A stretch of DNA of 37,533 nucleotides from a virus: the IMG/VR virus record IMGVR_UViG_3300038701_001679, positions 1 through 37,533 of that record. One strand, 5' to 3'. Shown here piece by piece: positions 29,481 through 37,232 of this stretch. The translations under genes and the position numbers were made by a program. Numbering within the stretch: position 1 is the stretch's first letter; each line of letters starts with the position of its first letter. The notes beneath the pieces were generated by a model, which did not search any database, was not told the origin of the DNA, and saw only the letters and a list, made by a program, of their open reading frames with translations.

Positions 29481-30479
29481 ATGACACCTCCAATTAACGT
29501 AGAAACGGGTCGAATTAATGAGATTATGTCGAGTTTATTGCTTACGCGAGGACAAGGAGAGTACATCAATGAGATGATTCTTCCAGTTGTTAACGTAACT
29601 AAAGACGCGGCAGACATCCCAGGAATCGGAAACGACCACAAACGGATCTACTCAACGAAACGATCATTGAAAGACACAGGACTGAAACAAATGTCTTTCT
29701 CTCTAAATCACGACAACGAGTACAAAATCAACAAGCACGACATCTCAATCCCAATTACGGATGAAGAGTTGAACTTACTTGATACAGAAGCATTCAATCT
29801 AGAACAAGTAATTGCAATGACATTGAATGAAACAATGCAACTTCAAATGGAGTACGTATTGGCTAACATGCTTACTGACACATCTGTAATCACACAGAAT
29901 AGTACGCCTACAAATAAGTGGGATACTACAAACGGTACACCAGTTGCTGACATTAACGCTGTTATTACGACAGTTCGTGTTGCCAGTGGTGCAAAACCAA
30001 ACTACATCATCTTTGGTGAGCGAGTTATGAACTCACTTTCAATCGCACCAGATATTGTAGGGCGAGCCTCTGGAGTTACTACAGATGTATCTCGAAGTCT
30101 TGCAATGAACATTATTAGCTCTGCGACTGGTATTCCAGTATCAAATATGCTAGTTGGTTCTGCGCAATACATCACAACAGATCAAGCCGCTACAGAACAA
30201 TTCGGGGACGTATGGGGAGAAAACGTAATCGTTTACTACCGACCAATGCAAGCCGGACGAATTCAAACTTCGCTTGGTTACCGGTTCATCAGTACGCGAA
30301 TGGCTGGACGACGAATGTCTATGCCAAATCGACGAATCGGTGCCGCTATGGGACGTGTTGCTTGGGCTATCGAATACCGACGAGACCACCACACAGACTA
30401 CGAGGTAAACTGGAAATACGTTGACACACTGGTAAACACATCTTGTGCATACCTATTCACTGACGTACTATCTACTTAA
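29481..30479 (+). CDS. Major capsid protein (HK97-fold type)
   Basis: A 332-aa protein placed after scaffold and decoration genes. It has an N-terminal helix with EIMSSLLLTRGQGEYINEMI, then strands and the DISIPITDEELNLLDTEAFN segment with its following long helix (EQVIAMTLNETMQLQMEYVL), the order of the HK97 E-loop and spine helix in Mu-like capsids. The C-terminal half has RIGAAMGRVAWAIEYRRDHH. Fifteen of the 19 arginines use CGA, a strong bias compared with other genes here. The start follows ATAAATC. A hairpin terminator follows, with a promoter folded into it. Confidence 0.85.
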   Translation: MTPPINVETGRINEIMSSLLLTRGQGEYINEMILPVVNVTKDAADIPGIGNDHKRIYSTKRSLKDTGLKQMSFSLNHDNEYKINKHDISIPITDEELNLLDTEAFNLEQVIAMTLNETMQLQMEYVLANMLTDTSVITQNSTPTNKWDTTNGTPVADINAVITTVRVASGAKPNYIIFGERVMNSLSIAPDIVGRASGVTTDVSRSLAMNIISSATGIPVSNMLVGSAQYITTDQAATEQFGDVWGENVIVYYRPMQAGRIQTSLGYRFISTRMAGRRMSMPNRRIGAAMGRVAWAIEYRRDHHTDYEVNWKYVDTLVNTSCAYLFTDVLST

Positions 30480-30483
30480 ACCC

Positions 30484-30513
30484 TTGACGAGTACTTATAT
30501 GCTGCCCTATAAT
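30484..30513 (+). promoter_or_regulatory. Promoter with its -10 in a terminator loop
   Basis: TTGACG (30484-30489, five of six), 18 bases, then TATAAT (30508-30513, perfect). The -10 is exactly the start of the loop of the terminator hairpin at 30492-30530. It would restart transcription for the head-completion and tail genes. Confidence 0.75.
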
Positions 30514-30536
30514 GCGGGCAGCTATAAGTATTTTTT
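30492..30536 (+). terminator. Strong terminator after the major capsid gene
   Basis: Stem TACTTATA plus GCTGCCC (30492-30499, 30501-30507) with GGGCAGC plus TATAAGTA (30516-30530): 15 bp with one bulged T, eight-base loop, then T6 (30531-30536). It ends the capsid operon while a promoter shares its sequence. Confidence 0.92.
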
Positions 30537-30551
30537 AAACCAACACATACG

Positions 30552-31058
30552 ATGGCAAAATTAACAAACGCACAGAAAAAAGCGCGTGCAGCGAAAGCCG
30601 CAGCAACTCGTGCAGCAAATAAGGCGGCAGCAGAAGCAGCAGCACAGCCAAAAGATGTAGAAGTAACTACAGCACCTGCTGAAACACAGGAGCAAACAAA
30701 CGAAGAGGCAGCAAAGGCAGCAGTTATGGCACAAGCCGGTGTAGCAGCTCCAGAGACTCCAACTACAGCACCTGCTGATGACACAGAGGAGGGTGTAGAC
30801 GAAGACGCACTCGATCCAAACAAGCCCGTTGATTCTACGTGGGCAGAAATCATGGACAAAGACCAGCCAGAAATCACATCTCAAGACTTGATCAGTAACC
30901 CAAATATTTTGGAGGAACGAAAAGCAGCGCTTGGACTACCAAAAAAAGGAAACGGTAAACTCCTAACTCGGAACGTTTTCCATAAACAAGAGCAAATCAA
31001 CGCTGGTACAGACGTATCTAAGCACCCAGAATTTGATATTCTAAAAGAATACTGCTAG
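30552..31058 (+). CDS. Ala-rich structural protein, 168 aa
   Basis: Residues 1-75 are a low-complexity helix of Ala, Lys, Arg, Thr and Glu (KARAAKAAATRAANKAAAEA), followed by a Pro/Thr/Asp-rich linker and a folded end (ITSQDLISNPNILEERKAAL, then TRNVFHKQEQINAGTDV). Similar Lys/Ala-rich tails occur in head-tail joining proteins of Mu-like phages. No specific role can be named. It is the first gene after the capsid terminator/promoter and abuts the next gene. Confidence 0.75.
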   Translation: MAKLTNAQKKARAAKAAATRAANKAAAEAAAQPKDVEVTTAPAETQEQTNEEAAKAAVMAQAGVAAPETPTTAPADDTEEGVDEDALDPNKPVDSTWAEIMDKDQPEITSQDLISNPNILEERKAALGLPKKGNGKLLTRNVFHKQEQINAGTDVSKHPEFDILKEYC

Positions 31059-31511
31059 ATGACATTTACAAATAGCGACCTCGTTCGACTCGATTCTGGT
31101 ATGGATGACAACAATTTCATACAAGATGAGAATGTTGATTTTTTTGTCGATGCAGCAGACGCGGAAGTTATGCAAGCAGTGGGGCAACACTACGTTGTCC
31201 CTCTAGATACTGCTAACCCTACAAACTGGGACGGTTCGCCTGCACAGGCAATCCTAAAGCTTATAGCGACGCAAATCGCATCCTGTGAGCTTACGAAGCA
31301 GCAATTTGAGAATGCAGGTGGTAATTATACCGACCTTGCCTCAATGAAATGTAAAAAGGCGCGATCAAAACTGAAAAAGATTGTTATGCGTGAATTGCGT
31401 CTGTATGGTTCTGATGGTTCAGAGTTGGCAGTAATACAGGCCACAAACCGTGGTGTATTCGGGTGTCCGCAAAACCCTAAATTTGCGTTTAAACGTAACC
31501 AAGTATTCTAA
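31059..31511 (+). CDS. Head completion / adaptor protein (Mu gp36-like)
   Basis: A 150-aa helical protein in the position of the DUF1320/Mu gp36 family (MTFTNSDLVRLDSGMDD..., VDFFVDAADAEVMQAVGQHY, AILKLIATQIASCELTKQQF, with an R-L-Y-G turn near the end). Such proteins form a ring below the portal. It begins at the base after the preceding stop. Its own stop overlaps the next gene's ATG by one base (TAATG). Confidence 0.75.
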   Translation: MTFTNSDLVRLDSGMDDNNFIQDENVDFFVDAADAEVMQAVGQHYVVPLDTANPTNWDGSPAQAILKLIATQIASCELTKQQFENAGGNYTDLASMKCKKARSKLKKIVMRELRLYGSDGSELAVIQATNRGVFGCPQNPKFAFKRNQVF

Positions 31512-31645
31512 TGAGGCAACACATGGTACAGGACGGACAACCTATGCAAAAGTTTGAAGTTGCACCGGGGGTATGGATGGAGGCTGAAAACGAAAAAGAG
31601 GCACTCGCTGCATACAAGAAAAAACGGAATTTGCAACAAACGTAA
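31511..31645 (+). CDS. Small protein, 44 aa, with V-x-AEN motif
   Basis: A short gene overlapping the preceding stop by one base. It ends in APGVWMEAENEKEALAAYKK, which resembles the second half of the 46-aa protein at 36098 (NCVVKAENSADALKKAIKLN). Both lie in the tail-assembly region next to completion genes, so they may be small paralogous assembly factors. A hairpin with T tract follows. Confidence 0.6.
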   Translation: MRQHMVQDGQPMQKFEVAPGVWMEAENEKEALAAYKKKRNLQQT

Positions 31646-31660
31646 GCAGTGATGTAAAAT

Positions 31661-31683
31661 AGGGGTGTAATAACCCCTTTTTT
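31661..31683 (+). terminator. Hairpin and T tract abutting the next start codon
   Basis: AGGGG (31661-31665), eight-base loop, CCCCT and T6 to 31683; ATG 31684 is the very next base. It has the form of a terminator, but a strict terminator would cut off all downstream tail genes, so partial termination or translational control is likely. Confidence 0.7.
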
Positions 31684-32106
31684 ATGGTAGCCATTAATAT
31701 AGGCGTTCAAGGAGTAACAGAAGTGAGCGCCTACCTTGAAGGGGTATCCAAAAAGCTTACTGATTATTCGCAGCCACTACAAGAGGCTACCGAATACATG
31801 CAGGAAGAAATACAGATAAACTTTACCGAAAAAGGAGATCGTCTCGGCAAGAGATGGAAGCCACGAAAGAAAGATTACGACTGGGAGATACTACAGAGAA
31901 CGGGACACATGCGTGATTCATTTAAGGATAAACAAGTTGGAAAGGGAACTAGTCAAATATACAATACTGCGCCATACTTCGTCTTTCACCAGAGTAATCA
32001 ACCTCGAAAGAAACTACCACGGCGTGTAATGCTTCGTATTGGCGCCGATCAACAGTCGGAAATATACAGAATATTTAATAAGTACGTTGGTAAATCAATA
32101 CAGTAG
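31684..32106 (+). CDS. Tail/virion completion protein (Mu G / P2 gpS-like)
   Basis: A 140-aa protein with the phage virion morphogenesis pattern: a helix (LTDYSQPLQEATEYMQEEIQ, then INF), then GKRWKPRKKDYDWEILQRTG and a strand, then HMRDSFKDKQVGKGTSQIYN, and TAPYFVFHQSNQPRKKLPRR. The 'W.p......iL..tG.l..s....Y...HQ......pRR.f' order is that of gpG/gpS. It should finish the head-tail joint or tail end. The ATG directly follows a hairpin's T tract. Confidence 0.82.
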   Translation: MVAINIGVQGVTEVSAYLEGVSKKLTDYSQPLQEATEYMQEEIQINFTEKGDRLGKRWKPRKKDYDWEILQRTGHMRDSFKDKQVGKGTSQIYNTAPYFVFHQSNQPRKKLPRRVMLRIGADQQSEIYRIFNKYVGKSIQ

Positions 32107-32107
32107 A

Positions 32108-32605
32108 ATGGACAAAATAATACTAGAAATAATCAAGATACTAAAAGAGAACGCAAACAAATTGTGCGTAAAAAAGGTATTAAACGGCGATCCGTACTAT
32201 ATACCGGTATCAGTTATGCCATGTCTTGTTGTAGATAGCCAAAGTACATCTATCGGAACCATAACAAGTTTTGAAGACCAAGACCGATACTCAATAGCAA
32301 TCACCATTGTTGACAACGCCTCAAGTTATTTTGGCGATAAGGCCTCGACTGCGGGCCTTAAAAACTCAATTGCTATAATGGACGCAGAAAATACAGACGG
32401 CAGCTCTAAGGCGGACTCTGTGGCCCAGATTGTGCGAAAGCACATACATGTGGCAAACAAATCCACAATTCGTACAGAAAATTTCAACATTTCTTACACA
32501 TTTCGTGATATTCGGGAGATGCCAACATTTGAAGTTCGGCTGACATTTGATGTCATAACCGCGCCTTACTTTTGGCAAATTAATACTCCACGTGATACAA
32601 TTTAA
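32108..32605 (+). CDS. Tail terminator-like protein, paralogue 1
   Basis: A 165-aa protein read from ATG 32108 just after the preceding stop. An N-terminal helix (LEIIKILKENANKLCV) is followed by GDPYYIPVSVMPCLVVDSQS and beta strands, with a C-terminal FEVRLTFDVIT. The protein at 35585 has the same layout (EIIKGYIEEYVSKE, GDPFYIPSSKMPAIVIEPIS), so the two are paralogues. Position after the gpG-like gene suggests tail terminator or tail-to-head joining function. Confidence 0.72.
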   Translation: MDKIILEIIKILKENANKLCVKKVLNGDPYYIPVSVMPCLVVDSQSTSIGTITSFEDQDRYSIAITIVDNASSYFGDKASTAGLKNSIAIMDAENTDGSSKADSVAQIVRKHIHVANKSTIRTENFNISYTFRDIREMPTFEVRLTFDVITAPYFWQINTPRDTI

Positions 32606-32625
32606 TTAAATATTCATACCCGCAC

Positions 32626-32964
32626 ATGGCAAACATTAAAACACCTATCGAGATATACCAAGGGGACACGTTCAAGCGTGATCTTACTTTTAAGAATCAA
32701 GACGGAACGCCGGTAAACATTACCGGTGCCACCATTAAACTCACAGTTAAAGCAAAGGCTACTGATACAGCTGTAATCATAGAACAAGATGCAATAATTG
32801 TTGATGGGCCAAATGGTACGGCGCAGCTGGTTGTTGCGGATACAGTAACGAAAGATATAACAGTGGATCAGTATGTGTATGACATTGGGCTTGACCTAAA
32901 CAACGAAAAAACAACCATACTTATTGGTAATTTCAAAGTACAACAACCAGTAAACAACGACTAG
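32626..32964 (+). CDS. Baseplate/fibre adaptor-like protein, 112 aa
   Basis: A beta-sandwich protein with an N-terminal IEIYQGDTFKRDLTFKNQDG, then TPVNITGATIKLTVKAKA and TAQLVVADT, a pattern seen in the first domain of BppU-like and similar phage upper-baseplate proteins. It could attach the fibre encoded next. It ends three bases before the fibre gene. Confidence 0.6.
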   Translation: MANIKTPIEIYQGDTFKRDLTFKNQDGTPVNITGATIKLTVKAKATDTAVIIEQDAIIVDGPNGTAQLVVADTVTKDITVDQYVYDIGLDLNNEKTTILIGNFKVQQPVNND

Positions 32965-32967
32965 ACT

Positions 32968-34800
32968 ATGGGAAATATTAATGTGGACATACAAAAGCCA
33001 AACATCAATGTTACCACAGACCCAGGTACAATAGAGGTACAAAATGTGCAAAAACAGGTACAAACAACTCTAAATGGTGCGTTTGATGTAGAAATAGGAG
33101 GCGAAACAATAATCGTCGAGTTTAACGGAACCACGGCGCAGAAGTTCACCGGCCTCACGGATACGCCAAACGCATACACCGGCAGTGGTGGGTTTGCTGT
33201 TTTTGTGAACGCACCACAGACGGGTCTTGAGTTTTTACAGCTTACCGCCTCTTCTGTGGGACTCGGAAACGTAGACAATACGAGCGATGCAAATAAACCT
33301 GTTTCTATTGCTACACAAAATGCCTTAAACCTTAAAGCAAACACGGCAGACCTAGGAACTGCGGCGGCGGCCGATACTACAGACTTTGCAACCGCAGCAC
33401 AAGGCGCCACAGCAGATAGTGCACTACAATCAGTTGTAGCAGGTACAAATATAACTGTGGATGACACAGACCCACAAAACCCTATCGTGGCTTCTACGGC
33501 ATCTGGGGGAGACCCAGAAGGGGCAAACCAACAAGTACAGTTCAATAACAACGGTGCGTTTGGTGGTGCTGATATGTATTGGGATAACACAGAAAAATCA
33601 CTTGTTGTTGGTATGAGTAGAAATGCTCGTGAGTTGATCGATCTTGAGGGGAACATCAACATGGAGCAGGTAGCAGATAGGTCTACAAATACGGCAATAC
33701 CCTTTACAATTCTTGGGACAGGTAATGTTCCGGTACCAGTAAATGCGTACCGCTACTTCTTGCGTTGGCGTGTTTTGGTAGATGGCCAAATACGACGTAC
33801 TGCGGCCGTACAAAGAACAAATAATGTAGCAAACACGGTTCCATCCCAAATACAGCTGGACATACCAGTACACCCAAACCCAAAGGTTGTAGGTGTAGAT
33901 GTTTACCGTAATCTATCAACGACACAGTACCAGTTTGGAACTATTTTTAGAGCCACAACAATTAATCACAATAATGGTGGTGCATGGATTGATAATTTAC
34001 CAGATAGTGCACTCGACCAAACAGACAACGGTTTCCGTTCGCCGAATCAGACCGGAGGGGCAATATACATCAATGGAGACATTGCTATGCAGACAACAGA
34101 GTTCCTCACGATTCTTGGTGATGGTGCCAGTGGTAGTGGTAACAGTTCTGTTTATATTGGTTCGCGTGCCGGGGAGGTTTCTACTGGTAGTAATCAGGTT
34201 ATTATTGGGTATTCTGCTGGTCTAAGACTCACCACAGGAGGTAATAATACTCTGGTTGGTAATACTTCAGGACTACAAATAACAGTTGGGGGTAATAATT
34301 CAGGATTTGGAACAGCTACGCTTCGTGTTGGTTCACTTATACACCGTAACAGCGTGTTTGGTGTGGAGGCAGCACGTCAAATAGTAGACCATAGTCACGA
34401 CAACTGTTTCTTCGGATACCGTTCAGGTCGTGGTTCTTCTGGGTTCTCTGCAAGCCGTAACGCATGCTTTGGTTCATACTCACTACAAAATGGATTGAGC
34501 GTACAGGACACAACAACACTTGGATACCAGGCAGGTTCTAACCTGCGTACTGGTGCGTTCAATATACTTATTGGGAGTGGGGCACAAGCACGTTCTACGA
34601 CAGACAGCCGATACCTTAACATAGGTGATATAATCACAGGAGATATGAATACGAGCCAGCGATGGATTGAATTTGACGGAGGTGTGCGCGTAGGTGATTT
34701 CGGATCGTCTCATACCCCAGAAGCCGGCGACATAAGATATAATTCGACAAGCAACACACACGAAGGGTACAATGGAAGTACATGGAACGCTTTTTATTAA
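32968..34800 (+). CDS. Tail fibre with YadA-like head repeats
   Basis: A 610-aa fibre. Residues about 90-135 are a typical phage fibre repeat (SVGLGNVDNTSDANKPVSIA, then TQNALNLKANTADL). Residues about 180-210 are Gly/Asn-rich and lead into a beta domain (about 215-370). From about 380 to 555 there are recurring G-N-x-x-I-G-x-x-A-G units (SVYIGSRAGEVSTGSNQVII, then GYSAGLRLTTGGNNT), as in YadA-type trimeric beta-rolls. The end carries GDIRYNSTSNTHEGYNGSTW, a common fibre C-terminal motif. It is probably a trimeric receptor-binding fibre. The next gene could supply its chaperone. Confidence 0.88.
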   Translation: MGNINVDIQKPNINVTTDPGTIEVQNVQKQVQTTLNGAFDVEIGGETIIVEFNGTTAQKFTGLTDTPNAYTGSGGFAVFVNAPQTGLEFLQLTASSVGLGNVDNTSDANKPVSIATQNALNLKANTADLGTAAAADTTDFATAAQGATADSALQSVVAGTNITVDDTDPQNPIVASTASGGDPEGANQQVQFNNNGAFGGADMYWDNTEKSLVVGMSRNARELIDLEGNINMEQVADRSTNTAIPFTILGTGNVPVPVNAYRYFLRWRVLVDGQIRRTAAVQRTNNVANTVPSQIQLDIPVHPNPKVVGVDVYRNLSTTQYQFGTIFRATTINHNNGGAWIDNLPDSALDQTDNGFRSPNQTGGAIYINGDIAMQTTEFLTILGDGASGSGNSSVYIGSRAGEVSTGSNQVIIGYSAGLRLTTGGNNTLVGNTSGLQITVGGNNSGFGTATLRVGSLIHRNSVFGVEAARQIVDHSHDNCFFGYRSGRGSSGFSASRNACFGSYSLQNGLSVQDTTTLGYQAGSNLRTGAFNILIGSGAQARSTTDSRYLNIGDIITGDMNTSQRWIEFDGGVRVGDFGSSHTPEAGDIRYNSTSNTHEGYNGSTWNAFY

Positions 34801-34810
34801 CAAACAATAG

Positions 34811-35233
34811 ATGACAGACTCAGAAAGAAGCCTCGTCTTACAGATGAAGGATAACTCGCGACCGATAACTGACATACATGGTATAATCATACCAGCGCCT
34901 GTATGGGCTGTGGAATCGTACACAGTACACTGTCATAATTCGGTAGAGCTTCGTATTGGTATGTACAATAGCCGTCAAGACTGGGTGAATGACAAGGAGC
35001 CAATAACATATAAAACCTTTGTGTTCTACAAGGATGGACTACCAACACTTATAGACGAACAAACACAGGAAGTTACACAGCTTGGACATTCGCCAGCTCC
35101 CGATGTAATTGATAGTCTAAACTTGCGTTGGGACGGCGTGTTTAATTTGAGCCAAGCCCACCGGGACTGGATATTAATGCAGAATGACCAGACCGGCGTG
35201 CCGTTTAGTGAACATTGGGAATTTGAAGAATAA
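34811..35233 (+). CDS. Possible fibre-associated protein, 140 aa
   Basis: A beta-rich, acidic protein with Trp and His clusters (IIIPAPVWAVESYTVHCHNS, HRDWILMQNDQTGVPFSEHW). It follows the fibre gene by 10 bases, where many phages encode a fibre assembly chaperone, but no chaperone signature is visible. Its stop overlaps the next start (TAATG). Confidence 0.7.
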   Translation: MTDSERSLVLQMKDNSRPITDIHGIIIPAPVWAVESYTVHCHNSVELRIGMYNSRQDWVNDKEPITYKTFVFYKDGLPTLIDEQTQEVTQLGHSPAPDVIDSLNLRWDGVFNLSQAHRDWILMQNDQTGVPFSEHWEFEE

Positions 35234-35583
35234 TGAAGTTTTCACCCGCAACAAGACAGATCGGAACGAAAAAGAAGCCATACATACGGGAAACCGTAAA
35301 AGACTTTGAAATTATGTTGTCTAACGGCGACAAAGTAATCGTGCCAGCAGGAACCCAGACGGACTTTGCAACCGTGCCGCGTCTGCTGTGGTCTTTTGTG
35401 TCGCCCTATGGGTACGACGAAGTATCGTTCATAGTACACGACTACTTGTACGACAATCGAATGTATACACGCAAGTTCTGCGACGAACAGATGCTATTCT
35501 TGCAGCTCACATGCGGGGCTTCATATTTGCGTGCGTTCGTGATGTTTATGGCGGTTAGAATATTTGGTAAAAAATACTGGTAA
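35233..35583 (+). CDS. DUF1353 family protein
   Basis: A 116-aa protein with the DUF1353 core: VPAGTQTDFATVPRLLWSFV (usual TDFASVPR..W), GYDEVSFIVHDYLYDNRMYT (usual VHDyLY) and the final helix with CDEQMLFLQLTCGASYLRAF. The family occurs in many phages near tail fibre genes and its role is not established; the conserved Asp and His suggest a metal-dependent enzyme or binding site. It overlaps the preceding gene. Confidence 0.88.
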   Translation: MKFSPATRQIGTKKKPYIRETVKDFEIMLSNGDKVIVPAGTQTDFATVPRLLWSFVSPYGYDEVSFIVHDYLYDNRMYTRKFCDEQMLFLQLTCGASYLRAFVMFMAVRIFGKKYW

Positions 35584-35584
35584 A

Positions 35585-36067
35585 ATGGAAAGAATAATTG
35601 AAATAATCAAGGGGTACATAGAGGAATATGTATCGAAAGAACATAAAATAAAGCAGGTTTTTTTTGGAGACCCATTCTACATACCATCATCAAAGATGCC
35701 TGCTATTGTAATTGAGCCTATCTCTACAGATATAAAATACCGAGAATTTGACACAGAACAAAAAACACACCGTGTCCGTGTTTCGATTATATTTGATGCT
35801 CGGCAGTTTTTTAAAAGCCCAGATGACAAAGCAGCCTTCCCTTTCATGCGAAAGGTTCTAGAGGGTCGAGATGATTGCGGACGACTCCTTGAGACAACCA
35901 TATCACATACGCTTCGGAATAGACTTATGGGAGACTACGAGGCAATAAACGTACGAAACGTGAATGTTGCGTACGGAAACTTTGTTATAACAGAAAACAA
36001 TAGAAATTTCCCCGTACAAGTAGGTAGTGTTACATGTGATATTGATGCAGGAATATTTAAATTTTGA
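35585..36067 (+). CDS. Tail terminator-like protein, paralogue 2
   Basis: A 160-aa protein starting one base after the DUF1353 stop. It parallels the protein at 32108: helix EIIKGYIEEYVSKE, then VFFGDPFYIPSSKMPAIVIE and beta strands (THRVRVSIIFDARQFF), ending FPVQVGSVTCDIDAGIF. It directly precedes the tail tube region, which is the standard place for the tail terminator, so this copy is the better candidate for that role. Confidence 0.72.
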   Translation: MERIIEIIKGYIEEYVSKEHKIKQVFFGDPFYIPSSKMPAIVIEPISTDIKYREFDTEQKTHRVRVSIIFDARQFFKSPDDKAAFPFMRKVLEGRDDCGRLLETTISHTLRNRLMGDYEAINVRNVNVAYGNFVITENNRNFPVQVGSVTCDIDAGIFKF

Positions 36068-36097
36068 CGGATGACATAAAAATACGATAAACTTTTA

Positions 36098-36238
36098 ATG
36101 ATGAGTTCACAAAAAAAACCGGCATCGGCAAAAAAACCCAAGCTAGATACTTTCTGGGTTGGTAAATACAATTGCGTAGTAAAGGCAGAAAATTCTGCTG
36201 ACGCACTAAAAAAAGCTATAAAACTTAACCTTACATAA
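36098..36238 (+). CDS. Small Lys-rich protein, 46 aa
   Basis: The gene starts at ATG 36098, with a second ATG at 36101. A Lys/Ser N-terminus is followed by FWVGKYNCVVKAENSADALK, then KAIKLNL. It shares the V-x-AEN...AL pattern with the 44-aa protein at 31511. It ends five bases before the tail tube gene. The function is unknown, possibly an assembly factor. Confidence 0.6.
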   Translation: MMSSQKKPASAKKPKLDTFWVGKYNCVVKAENSADALKKAIKLNLT

Positions 36239-36242
36239 TACC

Positions 36243-37232
36243 ATGGCAAATGAACAAATTGGTAGATTAAAATCTACGGCGATCGCTCTCGAATCTACAT
36301 ACGGAACAATCGGTACAACACTCCACTGGATTTCTACAACATCTCGGGCGATTAATCCAACGCCAACACATGTAAAGCAAGACGGTTCTTTTAATTCTAT
36401 TTCGGATAGCTGTGCAACACACCTGGTAAAGAATATGAGTTCTCCAAGTATTGGCGGGTATCTCGATTACCGTATTGCTGCGCATATGCTTAATGCAGCA
36501 CTTGGTACACACTCTGCAAGCGCAGATGACCCAGAATCAGGTGTAACAACTCACACATTCACTTTAAACGAATTGTCTGTTACTCACCCATCATACACGA
36601 TTTACACAGCGCAGACGGCAGCAGGAATTGCAGACCGAGCCGTTGCAGGTTGTCGAATGAGTAGCCTTACTATTGAGGCCGCACAAGAAGCACTTGTAAC
36701 ATTTACATCTGAATGGATGGGAAAACAAGATAAAGCAGAGTCTTCTACGGCGGCATACACAAAAGTACGAGACTTCCAGTCTTCTGATGTTACGGTTAAA
36801 TTTGCATCTACGGTTGCCGGTCTTGCCGGAGCAACAGCACAACCCATGGATCGTTTCATGGTTAATATTACAAAGAATGCTGCTGAGCGTACAGAACTTG
36901 GTAGCATAGAAATTTCAGAAGTGTTCAATGGTACATTTAACGTTACTGGTGATTTTGATCTAATACAACGGAATGATACGTTCAGAGATTACATTGATAA
37001 TGACGTGCTTGTTGCATGTCAATTTGAAATGACAATGGCAAGTGTAACAATCGGAGCGTCAACAAATCCAAAAATTACAATTACAATCCCAAGCATGAAG
37101 GTTGAGTCATGGAGTCCGACCGATGGTAACGACGATCTTGCCACAGAGACTTGTGGATTTACAACGGTTAATGATTCATCGCGAGGTGGACACATTACGG
37201 CAGTAGTTATTAATGATCAAGCCCTAGCATAA
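36243..37232 (+). CDS. Major tail tube protein
   Basis: A 329-aa protein with a beta-sandwich pattern: an N-terminal RLKSTAIALESTYGTIGTTL, then KQDGSFNSISDSCATHLV, a middle region TIEAAQEALVTFTSEWMGKQ (a tube-protein strand pair) and a C-terminal VTIGASTNPKITITIPSMKV. Rich in Thr, Ser and Ala. The position right before the frameshifted chaperone and the tape measure is decisive. The stop overlaps the chaperone ATG (TAATG). Confidence 0.88.
   Translation: MANEQIGRLKSTAIALESTYGTIGTTLHWISTTSRAINPTPTHVKQDGSFNSISDSCATHLVKNMSSPSIGGYLDYRIAAHMLNAALGTHSASADDPESGVTTHTFTLNELSVTHPSYTIYTAQTAAGIADRAVAGCRMSSLTIEAAQEALVTFTSEWMGKQDKAESSTAAYTKVRDFQSSDVTVKFASTVAGLAGATAQPMDRFMVNITKNAAERTELGSIEISEVFNGTFNVTGDFDLIQRNDTFRDYIDNDVLVACQFEMTMASVTIGASTNPKITITIPSMKVESWSPTDGNDDLATETCGFTTVNDSSRGGHITAVVINDQALA

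Noticed and set aside
32961-33662. Long antisense open frame opposite the tail fibre (233 codons)
   Set aside because: It mirrors the codon pattern of the fibre gene on the other strand, has low-complexity Ala/Ser/Pro content and conflicts with a well-supported gene. The same holds for antisense frames at 27001-27609, 28418-28960 and 17190-17696.
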